From NCBI GenBank assembly GCA_032358165.1, contig JAALGY010000053.1, forward strand, positions 434,001 through 498,000: 64,000 nt of DNA, written 5' to 3'. The notes below the pieces were generated by a model. The model saw only the letters and a program-made list of their open reading frames with translations. It ran no database searches and was not told where the DNA came from. This document shows positions 47,391 to 57,060 of this stretch, in pieces (positions within the stretch are counted from its first letter, which is position 1; every line of letters starts with the position of its first letter). Source of the DNA: Diplosphaera chodatii. Taxonomy: Eukaryota; Chlorophyta; Trebouxiophyceae; Prasiolales; Stichococcaceae. The position numbers and the translations under genes are program-made.

Positions 47391-47589
47391 CGAAGCGAGC
47401 GGCATACAGCGACTGGCTCGCTGCCATAACTCAGAGCCCGCGCGCGTGCAACAACCCCTCAGCATGCATCACACGTGGCGCTGCCACCTTGCTCACAGCG
47501 GCACAACACTGAAGTCTCGTTGCAACCCAATTGGCAGCTCAGCTGCAGCTGTTTTGAACTTGAGTGCGTGACTGACAGCCTGCAGCAAC

Positions 47590-49640
47590 ATGTCCTCCTC
47601 AGAGGTGGCTGCCCCAGCTGCTAAGCGGCCTTGCACTATCAGCAGGGAGCAGCTGATCAAGCGCTGCAAGCTGGAAGGCATCAGCTTTCGCAGCAATGTG
47701 CGCGTTGCGACCATGCTGGACGCTGCCAATGCACATGGGCTGCTTGCACTGGCGCCCGAGCCCCAGGTAGGTATTTGTACAGCATCGAGATCGCACGCCG
47801 TCTGCCCAAGCATGCAACAGCAGATGAAATGCTGACACATGGCTGTCTGCACCAGCAGATGACCATTCTGGATCTGCCGCTAGAGCTGATAGAGGTGCAC
47901 ATGCGCATGCGGATCGCAGCGAAACCATTGTTGCTTCATGGGCCTGATGTAGGCTCGCTGTGCAATAATGTTCCCTTGACGTGATGCTTCCGCACTGCAT
48001 ACTGATCGGAGGCTGTGATGCCACTCCAGATGATCCTACGAACGGCGATATTTGAATCAGAGCGTCATCATCGTCAGGCTGATGTCCTCTTCAGGACAGC
48101 AGCGTGGGTATTGCATCTGATTCGTCACCACTCACGCCAGTCGTCAATGAACATCAAGAGAGCATTTGGGTGCAATCTGCAGTGGTCTGTGCTGTGCGCA
48201 GTACCTGCAAAGCGCTGTACCACCTGATCACGCAAGACCCCAACTCGCTGCTGTGGCGCGCCGCCTGGTCGCTTGTCGCCCGTGATGAGAAGCAGGTGCA
48301 AGCAACACCAGGCAACTTGCGACAACTTGCGGCAACACCATCCATGCTCGCGTATTGTGGCATGTATGCGGTATATCTATGCTGGTCGATCCACTTGCAC
48401 GGAAAGTGCAGGTGACTTCGGGCACCTCGACAGACGACTTCGGCGCACCACAGCCCTTCATGCGACGGGTGAGGAAAGACTTTTACTCTTGTGCAGTCAT
48501 CCTCATGTCGTCAAGCACTGACGTGATCGTGCATGCTGCACGCTGCACGTGGCTGGCCTGCAGACTGGGGGCTACATACATGAGTCAGTGACACGACCAT
48601 GCAGGTGAAGCTGCTATCCTGCTACAGCTGCGAGTTCTGCTTTCACTACCAATTTGCTCGCAACATTCACTGGCAGCTCGGCGTGCGATGCTGCGGCCCA
48701 TGCTTCACGGCACAGACCTGCACTGACTACTGGTAGGTTATGATGGCAATTGTCGGTGTCGCATCACAGTTCGCTGCATGCATGCACCACTGCCCACCAG
48801 GCATCATCAGCACCAACCATACCATCTTTCACGTGCATGCATGCCAGTATGTTCAGTCCACCTGTCACATGACCTGCAGGGCACGCCATCACCTGAAGCT
48901 CCCAGCAGATTTGGTTGCAACACTGCCGTTCGAGAAGGTGTATGACAGGTACAAAGCTGATCAACGTGCCACCCGGTTGCTGAAACGGGACCTCTGCCCA
49001 CTGATGCAGCAGGTGCGCCTCCATGCATATTGCCCAGGCACAGCCTTGCTTAGCATCAAATATGCTCAGACTGCACTGCTCAGCGTGCTCACAAGCCGAG
49101 CGTCACCTGGATTGCATGCTATGCTATCATTTCCGCGCCGGCGCAGTCCTTACAGCTCCTCAGCATGCGGCTAGAATTGCCGCCGTCATGCTGACGGACC
49201 AGTCAGTTGCCACTCTACCGATGTTATTCAGGTGCACGGGCCACATGTGACCAGCATCGCTGCATGCGAGCAGCACTGCGCAGAGATCAAGCGGGCAAAG
49301 GCGGAGGCCTTGGAAGCGCGCAGGCGGAAGGCTGCTGCTCGCAAGGCGCAGAAGCTGGCCAGGCAACAGGTGGGCCACCGCCTGCCAGTGCCTGGCCGTA
49401 CAGGGTTGATGCATGTGATGTTGAGCAGCTTCTTCAAAAATGAGTGGTACTACTCAGAGGTGCATAGCAGGCAACGAAGTTGGAACACATAGCTGAGCAC
49501 ACACGCCAGCAACAGCCAAGCGAAGCTTGGTGTTCTTACAGAAGCGCGCAGCAAAGAAGGCGCTCAAGGAGGAGGCGCAGCGGGCCAAAGCGGCATCCAA
49601 GGCAGCAGCTGAAGCTGGTGGAGGTGCAACAGTCATCTGA
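47590..49640 (+). CDS. F-box-like, zinc/coiled-coil protein, array copy A
   Basis: Function not established; it looks like a ubiquitin-ligase adaptor. Nine exons (47590-47766, 47859-47894, 48030-48103, 48202-48295, 48412-48468, 48605-48732, 48880-49012, 49232-49369, 49542-49640) give 311 residues. Order: a SAP-like helical pair (SREQLIKRCKLEGISFRSNV, about residues 18-52); an F-box-like segment (ILDLPLELIEMIL ... TCKALYHLITQDPNSLLWRAA, about 60-125); a cysteine module with CEFC and RCCGPCF that could bind zinc (about 146-190); an Arg/Lys-rich linker; and an Ala/Lys/Glu coiled coil from about 234 to the end (IKRAKAEALEARRRKAAARK). Compared with copy C, exon 4 starts at a later acceptor, losing the residues matching LVACN just before TCK. 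TGTAA follows at 49737. The first of three tandem copies. Confidence 0.8.
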
Positions 49641-49736
49641 AGCGAGCCATGGTTCCAACGACCAGTGCATGCCGATGTGACAAGGCTGAGCTACTGCGGC
49701 ATGGGCAGGTTGCGAGTATTCAAGGAAGTAGGGCAG

Positions 49737-49741
49737 TGTAA
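49737..49741 (+). other. Poly(A) signal TGTAA of array copy A
   Basis: TGTAA lies 97 nt after the stop codon of copy A. Copy C has one at 55408-55412; none was seen after copy B. Confidence 0.55.
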
Positions 49742-50094
49742 GTATGGCGGCTTGCAACAGAAAGAGCTCTGCCTCCTGAACACTGCAGTCATATATGTAC
49801 AGCTATCCTTATCCAGATGGTCAAACTGCGTATGTATGTCAGCGCTGCTGGCAGATCATGACAGCTCCTTGCTGGCTGCAAGCGCCGTTGCTGTGCCGCC
49901 GACAGCAGAGCCGAGTGCGTGCTGAGAACCTGAGTGATTCCAGTCCTTGTAGTGCCTGAGTGACCAAGTACAACAACCTGCTGTAAAAAGTGAACAGAGT
50001 CCACGCACTGAGCAGCACATATGTGTTGCACACGACATCAGCTACGCAGACACAGATTACACTACTTTTGCAGGGAGATTTGACAGCTACACCG

Positions 50095-50134
50095 TGTGCC
50101 ACCTGATGATTATGTGGTGGTGACACAGGGTGGG
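50095..50134 (+). promoter_or_regulatory. 40-bp conserved upstream element, copy B
   Basis: Same block as at 47351: TGTGCCACCT start, ATTATG centre, GTGGTGACACAGGGTGGG end. It lies 182 bp before the copy B start codon. Confidence 0.75.
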
Positions 50135-50316
50135 CAGAGTGGCGTTGAAACTGCTGCCTCTTCTGCAAGCTGCCCACTAGTCGTCGTTGATCTCAGAAGG
50201 CTGAAGGGTGAATTGAACACATGTGGACACATTCACTACCTACAACTTCACCTCGTCACCAGCTTGTAAGCTGGTGGTTACCTGCAGCGTTGTGCATCCA
50301 GAGGACTTGCACCGAC

Positions 50317-52324
50317 ATGGCATCCTCCAGTGCTGCCCCAGCTGCTGCCACGCGGCCTCGCACCTTCGCCATCCCGGAGCAGCAGCTCAAGGGCAGGAGT
50401 CTCCGCAGCACCAAGGTACATAGCTCATGATCATAACGCCGAGCATTGCATTGAGCGTACATGCATTGAGAGCACTGGCGCCTGGGGCAACATATGGCAA
50501 CATGAGGCATGCGCAGCAACGAAGACTGCACACCAGCTTGATGAGGAAGCATATCCAGCTCACATTTGCGATTGCTTGCAGATGCAGACGAGCATGCTGC
50601 ACCTGCCACAGCAGCTTATTGAGGTGCAATGTCCATGCACATGCACCGGTCCCATCAACTACGGATGCATCCATCACGCCGTACTACAGTCCCTGCAACG
50701 TATGTTTCAGCTCCCAGACAAGCATTGCAGCTGAGCAAGTCGACCTTCTGTTGACGCCTGCATGTACCTGCAGACGATCTTGGAGAAGGCCATGACAGAC
50801 CCAGGACGCCAGCACCGTCAAGCTGACATCTTGTTCTCTGCAGCAAGGTGGGTCCTGCATGCAACTGCGTCACCCAGCAGCCGAAGCAGAGAGGAACCAT
50901 GCGAATGAGAGGGCATCCTGATACCTGTCTCCATGTCAAGCAGTACGTGCAAGATGCTGTACAACCTGATCATGGGTGACCCAAACTCGCTGCTGTGGCG
51001 CACCGCCTGGTCAGCCGTCATCCAATTTCCAGCCCACCAGGTGATGCCAAATCAAGGCAGCTTGGTGTTTGCTTTCATGACCTGTCGCACTTGCTGCAAC
51101 CCAGCCTCGCAGGCTGTCATTGACATTCCTGAGTGGTGTGCATGCAGTATCGATGGTATTCTGCCAGCTCGGCAGATGAGTATGGCATGCCGCAGCCTTT
51201 CATGCATCGGGTGACAAGATGTGATTTTTGGACGCAGTTGTCCCGACCGACCATGCGGTCATGATACGTTTGCACACACGGATAGACATTGAATATGTTC
51301 TAATGAGACGTCATTGAATCCAAAGCAAGTGTGGGACGATCTGAATTTGCAGGTGAAGCTGCTGGCATGTCGAACCTGCGAGTTCTGCGCAGACTCAAAC
51401 ATCTACAAGCTACAGATCCACTGGCATCTCGGCGTGAGATGCTGCAAACTGTGCTTCCAAGCGCACACCTGCACAACCGGCTGGTGCGATGCCATGCCGC
51501 ACATCACACTTATCGAGCATGCAAGCTCCAAGGCTGGCAACGATGACCATGCCCACGGTCTGAGTATCGCTTCGCAGCAGACGCGCACCAGCATGCTTTC
51601 ATGTGATCTGCAGGGCACAGCAGCATTTCAAACTTCCTGCAACCCTGGTCTGTGCACTGCCAGAAGAGAAGGGTCGCACCCGTTACAAGCCGTCCAGGGT
51701 GCTGAAAAGGGATCTGTGCCCGCTGTTGCAGCAGGTGAGCCTCATCTGTTAGCTAAGGTTGACTCATATCACTTGTGCTGAACATGCACGGTGACATGAC
51801 GATGTGCACATGGGTTGTGCGAAGTATACCATGCAAGATGCTTGGTGTCATCAGTATGCAAGCGCTTGGCACATGTCAGCTTGAAATCAAGCTGCCCATT
51901 GTGCTATCGACAAGGTGCTGTTCTTCAATGGGTCCCATGCACACGTGATTGCTTTGCAGGTGCACGGCTCGCACATCGACAGCTTTGCAGCCTATGAGCG
52001 GCAGACTGCAAAGCGCAAACAGGCGGAGGCCGATGCGAAGGCGGCGCGTAAGCGCATCGCTGCTGACCGCAAGGCTGCGAAGCTGGCCAAGCAGCAGGTG
52101 AAGCCACCAGCAGCCGTCGCCTGGCCCACCCCACCCCAAGGGTTGATGTACTTGGCCTCATATGCACCTAGCTTCATCACCTGGGCAACGAGGCACGGCA
52201 TCCAACAATCTCAAACATGCTGACCACAAGCCACTGGCAGTTTAATGCGCAGGAACGAGCAGCAAAGAAGAGGGTGAAAGAGGAAGAGAAGCAAGCCAAG
52301 GCAGCAGCCAAGGATAGCGAATGA
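50317..52324 (+). CDS. F-box-like, zinc/coiled-coil protein, array copy B (diverged N-terminus)
   Basis: Second tandem copy, 276 residues from nine exons (50317-50415, 50588-50623, 50774-50847, 50944-51040, 51148-51210, 51353-51483, 51614-51734, 51960-52097, 52253-52324). Exon structure matches copies A and C, but exon 1 is shortened to 33 codons and has lost the SAP-like KRCKLEGISFRSN segment. The F-box-like part is weaker (MLHLPQQLIETILEKAM, then TCKMLYNLIMGDPNSLLWRT). The cysteine module is intact (CRTCEFC ... VRCCKLCFQAHTC), as is the coiled coil (AYERQTAKRKQAEADAKAAR, ERAAKKRVKEEEKQAK). All phases are conserved and no stop interrupts the model. It may have changed partner or be decaying, but it still reads as a gene. 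Confidence 0.72.
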
Positions 52325-53057
52325 AGGTGGTTCGGCCAACGTAGTGCAGGCATAAGAGCAATTGCAAAACATCTGGGACATGCCAAGCGCAGAATGCATT
52401 GGCAAGGTGTGCATTGTGGTAGAGGTGCTGTGGCACAGTAGCATTACTGGACGGACAGCAGAACTTGTTTTCTGATGAGGACAGCACTTTCTGCAGAGGA
52501 ATGTTGTCGTCAACACAGGCAAATTGTCAAATTGTTCGACATAGCATAAGCGCCGCCACTGTGCTGGAAGGAGTCGTGCTGGAACCCCGTCTAAATTTCG
52601 ACAATACAGTAGCAGAACACAATAGCAACATCCTCCATGTGATAGTGATCAGCGAACCCCCGCTCCTGGTCCCAGCCTCTACATTAGTGCGCCGCCCTGC
52701 TGATGGTGCTGGCAAGTAGGGCAAGAGTATGCCCAGCGATCATACAGCATTTGACTGACACCTCCTGTAGGTGCAAAAGATTGCTTGTGGCATGGCACCG
52801 CTGGCCAGAAGCCAGGCGAACCTGTGCCACCTGACATTTATCCAGTGGTGACACAGGGAGGGTGGAACCTCGCATGTCATCATCAGTGCCACAGCTGCTG
52901 CCACCAAATCACAACGCGTGTGCAGAATGCAACAAGCACATCATATCGACAGCAAACTTCGCTCACGCACGCATTTTGCTCACAGCACGTCATCTAGCTC
53001 TCGTCGGCAGCAGCTCGTTTGCAGCACTGCACAACAAGAGAGCCTGCAGTACCAACT
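52325..53057. other. Copy B 3' flank and copy C promoter
   Basis: About 730 bp. It holds the 3' flank motif at 52549-52564 and the 40-bp element at 52823-52862. A small plus-strand open frame at 52465-52719 has no counterpart in the other units and is not called. Confidence 0.5.
52823..52862 (+). promoter_or_regulatory. 40-bp conserved upstream element, copy C
   Basis: Same block as upstream of copies A and B, with TGTGCCACCT at the start and GTGGTGACACAGGG near the end. It lies 195 bp before the copy C start codon. Confidence 0.75.
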
Positions 53058-55132
53058 ATGGCCTCACAGCTCGCACCAGCTGCCAAGCGACGCTGCGTCA
53101 TCACCAAGGCGCAGCTGATAAAGCGCTGCAAGCTGGAGGGCATCAGCTTTCGCAGCAATGTGCGCATTGCAACCCTGCTGGACACTGCCAATGCACACGG
53201 GCTACTCGAACTGGCGCCTGAGGCCCAGGTAGGTGATATGCATGCGCAGCAAACGGCGCACACCACCTGCTGATCACAACCATGCAATAGCCCGCGAATG
53301 CTGCAAGCCTGCTACCATGTGCGCTTGCAGACCTCCATCCTGGACCTGCCGCTGGAGCTGATTGAGGTGCGTGTGCACGGCGTAGCAGTTGCCATACCGC
53401 AGGTTTCGCAGGCCTGATGCAAGTGTCTAGTTGCACTGCATGTCATGGAGAGCGAGAGGCTATCCTGAACACTGGTTGTTGACACGTATCTGGTGCATGT
53501 TACAGATGATCTTGGAGACGGCCATGTCGGTGGAACCATGGAGCCGGCACCATCGGGCTAACGTCATCTTCAAAGCAGCAGCGTGAGTACTGCATGTATG
53601 CGAGACCATGCGAGCAAGCCGCTGCTGATCACAAGCAAGCCGCTCAGCTGCACATTGACAATAGTTTGGTTGCGTGCAATACCTGCAAGTCGCTGTATCG
53701 TGTGATCATGCATGACCCCAACTCGGTGCTATGGCGAACTGCGTGGGCAAATGTTGCTCGCTATGAGGACGAGGTGAGCGCTGTTGCAGCTTAGCATCTG
53801 CTTACACGAAACTGCATCATCGCTGCGGTGACTCAGTCTTGGTGATGGATAAACCTGCTGTGCATGCATGTACGCATGCATGCAGATCTATCGTGGCACC
53901 TCGGCAGACGACTTGGGCGCTCCACAGCCGTTCATGCAGCGGGTGATCAGCGCTTGATAGCGAGGGCTGCAACCATTGACGTCAATCAGATGATGCGTAC
54001 GCGCACGTGCTGCACATGTCGGGTGAATGCATGCTGGCCAAGTATTCACATGCGTGAGGCATGCAATGACCTCAAACTGCAGGTGAAGCTGCTGGCGCGC
54101 CCCGGCTGCGAGTTCTGCCCGCGCTCGTCGCCCAGATACAAGGTCCACTGGCAGCTTGGCGTGCGATGCTGCTCATCCTGCTTCAAGGACCACACCTGCA
54201 CGACAAAATGGTACGCATGCAGCCTCCATCTGGGGAGCACTTGTGCTGCTGATCAAACACTCCTCAGACCTGAAGTACTCCAGCATACAGTCCTGCATCT
54301 TACGTCTGGCAGGGGTCAAGACGATGGTGTGATATGCAGGGCACGTCAGCGCTACAGGCTGCCCATCGACATGCTTGCCGCACTGCCCACCGAGAAGAGC
54401 GAGAGGAACCCTTACTGGCCCAAGCCACGAGTGCTCAACAGGGACCTCGGCCCCCTGCTGCAGCAGGTGCGCCTCGTGAGGTGGCGTTGTTGACGTTGCA
54501 TGTTCCAAGTGGCAGCAATAATAGCTTCGTCACATGACTTCATGGGGCGCAGCTCGACAACCTGATGCAAACAGAATTGCACATGCGTGAGTGCTAGTTC
54601 CGCCTGCGAGGACATGCATGACTCGATACCTGTGTACGTCAGCAAGCTGCTGGCAGTTGCCTGCTGCCCTGTCTACATGTACTTCATCTCAATTTGCGCA
54701 CAGGTGCATGGGCCGCACATCAACAGCGTCGCAGCATATGAGCAGCAGTGTGCAGACATCAAGCGGGCGAAGGCGATTGCCTGGGCAGCACGCAAGCAGA
54801 AGGCAGCTGCCCGCAAGGCACAGAAGCTGGCCAAGCAGCAGGTGAAGCCCTGGACCGCCCCGTACCTGGCAGTCCACGCACATGAGGTTGATAAGTACGC
54901 CTGCCTAACACATACCTACTTGAAATTGGAGTCAGATGACAAGAATTGTTGAACTCTCAACATCATGGACATGCCAACCGACCTGCTGGCCACTGCCCGC
55001 TGGCATCTCGATCTGCAGGCACGTGCTGCAAAGAAGAGGTTGAAGGAGGAAGAGCAGCAGGCCAAAGCGGCGGCCAGGGCAGCAGCAGGCAAGAATGGCG
55101 ATGTTGCAGCGGCCGTTGCGAACGAGTCATGA
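53058..55132 (+). CDS. F-box-like, zinc/coiled-coil protein, array copy C
   Basis: Third tandem copy and the most complete F-box-like version, 318 residues. Exons 53058-53228, 53331-53366, 53506-53582, 53665-53773, 53886-53942, 54083-54210, 54340-54466, 54704-54841 and 55019-55132. SAP-like start (KAQLIKRCKLEGISFRSNV); F-box-like segment (ILDLPLELIEMILETAM ... ALVACNTCKSLYRVIMHD ... SVLWRTAWANVAR); a short conserved loop (TSADDLGAPQPFMQR); a cysteine module (GCEFC ... VRCCSSCFKDHTC); a basic linker (WPKPRVLNRDL); and a C-terminal Lys/Ala/Glu coiled coil. The N-terminal exon is nearly identical in protein sequence to that of copy A. The combination suggests an SCF adaptor with a zinc-type substrate module, by analogy only. 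Confidence 0.8.
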
Positions 55133-55813
55133 CCGCAACGTCAAGTCTGTGCTGTGGTGGGCCAGTGCAACAGTATGATGGCATGTGCACGTTGTGGCAT
55201 ACGTACCGGATGGTCGGCAACAGGCCAGAGGGAACAGTAAGCTTTTAAAAGGAGACTGCGAATGTATGGAGCAACACTGCAATTGACAACCAGGATATCA
55301 GATACCGTCAAGTCAATTGACTTGAGTACTAGCGCCGCCACTGTGCCAATAGCAACGGGCCGTGCTGAAGTCTCTGACCCCAATCGACTCACTAGCCTCA
55401 TCCTCGATGTAACAAGCAAACGTTTGCAGAGCAGGACGAGTGCTCTGAGCAAGGCTGCCGCAGGGATATAACAATGCAACCAATGATTGTTTCAATAGCA
55501 TGATGTCAAGAGAGGTGGCTGCTGCTTGACCGAAAAATGCAGATACTTCATGCCTGACATCTCAGTGCCAGCGCAGCTTTGGCAATGCTGACCCCACGCC
55601 CTCCACATTGTGTCCCAAGCGCAAGCAACGCCGCCTCTGCTCATGGCAGTGCTGCCATCACCACTTATATCGCTTGGCATTTGGTCGCCAAAGCTGTCGG
55701 TCAGTACACTTCTTGGTCCAGTACTGATCAGTGCTCCGAATCCCATATCCACATTTCAACATAAGCTGGTCGACTGGCCTGGCGTGCTGGCGCGGAATAT
55801 GGATGAGCTAGCG
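55133..55813. other. Convergent region between array copy C and expansin-like gene
   Basis: About 680 bp. It holds the 3' flank motif at 55331-55346 and a TGTAA at 55408-55412, 276 nt after the copy C stop. Nothing coding seen. Confidence 0.45.
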
Positions 55814-57024
55814 TCAGCGGCCAATCAGTCTGGAGGCCTTGGGTGGAGAGGAGCTGGACAAATCGGCCAGGATTGGCTGGCGGCGGGCCGCTGGTGGCTG
55901 CCCGCGCTCTGGCGGCGGAGATGTGTCGTCGATTGCCTGCAACAATGTGGCTCCATCCTTTTGCCTGCTGCTGCTGCCCGCTATGCTTGAGTGGCGGTTC
56001 ATTTATGATACAGCCAAGCAACAGATCTTGAAAAAAAACAGGTGCAAGAGAGGCTGTTGAGTCACCTCGCCCATAGCTTGTCCAGTCACAGCATCGATGC
56101 CCAGTGGGTTGCATCCGTCGCGGCAGTTGCCGCAGGTCTGCAGCAGCAAGCTCTCATATCGTAGGCAACCTGCAGCTGGCTTCATTATGCATGTCTCCTG
56201 GACCCAGGGTGATCGGCGCACAAAGTTTGAAGCACGGCCAGGCTGAAGTACATGAGGACGACCACACCTTCTGGCAGTATAGCCCGGCACGCAGCCACCA
56301 CTTCTTGCACTGACCGCCCGCTTTCTGCAAAGTAGCAACCAACAAGGTGTGATGAAACCCTTCTGTCTGCCTGGTGCAGGCCCTGTGAGCCGAGGCTACT
56401 GTCAGCAGAACAAGCATGTGCACCTGCTCTGCAGCTGTCGTGAGACATGTGAGGGATACACACCGCATCGGGGCAGCTGAAAATGGAGTAGGGCTTGCTG
56501 TCCTTGCACTCGCACTGCCCGCCTGGCGACATGATCTGCGACTCCTCCGAGCGCCGAGGCGGCGGGCTGGCAGCTGTGTCATTTTTGGGCGGTGATTGTC
56601 TGGCAGGCGGGGCTGGGGCTGACTTGGCTGGTGGTGGGGAGGGCTGTGCTTGCTGGGGCGGTGACTTGCCAGTGCCGCCCGAGTTGCTGCTGCTGCTGCT
56701 GCTGCTGCTGTTACTGGGTGGGCTAGGAGGAGACAGACTGCTGCCGGTGCGGGTGCTGTTACCTGTGGTGCTAGCATTGCTTGGCGGGGGCTGACTGACC
56801 GGGCTAGGGGGTGAGGGGCTGCTGTCAGTGCTGGTGCTGTTGCTGTTGCTTACACTGCTTCCATTGCCGCCACCGTCACTGCTGCCAGATGTGCTGCTGG
56901 ATCTGTTGCTCGGCGGCGATGGCTGCGAACGCGGCGGCGATGCTGGCTGTGGTGGTGGTGAGGTGTCCGGGGAGGGCGGCGATGGCGCAGCCCTCTCGTA
57001 GGCGGGCGGCGGCATGTCTGTGCC

Positions 57025-57060
<36 letters not shown>

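Larger units (their letters stand above)
47069..47589. other. Hydrolase 3' end and copy A promoter
   Basis: About 520 bp. It holds the hydrolase TGTAA at 47205 and the 40-bp element at 47351-47390. Nothing coding seen. Confidence 0.5.
49641..50316. other. Copy A 3' flank and copy B promoter
   Basis: About 675 bp. It holds TGTAA at 49737, a degenerate 3' flank motif at 49881-49896 and the 40-bp element at 50095-50134. Nothing coding seen. Confidence 0.5.
47351..55560 (+). repeat. Tandem triplication, unit about 2.73 kb
   Basis: Three units begin at the conserved 40-bp elements at 47351, 50095 and 52823, a spacing of 2,744 and 2,728 bp. Each holds one nine-exon gene and shares a 3' flank motif AGCGCCGCCACTGTGC, seen at 52549-52564 and 55331-55346, with a 3-mismatch version at 49881-49896. 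So the duplicated unit runs from before the promoter element to more than 200 bp past the stop. Confidence 0.8.

Noticed and set aside
52465..52719. Small plus-strand open frame between array copies B and C
   Set aside because: No counterpart in the other two units, no splice or family support, and it overlaps the shared 3' flank motif.
56154..56777. Minus-strand alternative frame through the Ser/Pro tail
   Set aside because: Low-complexity sequence leaves several frames open. Only the Ser/Pro frame joins exons with matching phases and continues to the Cys cluster.
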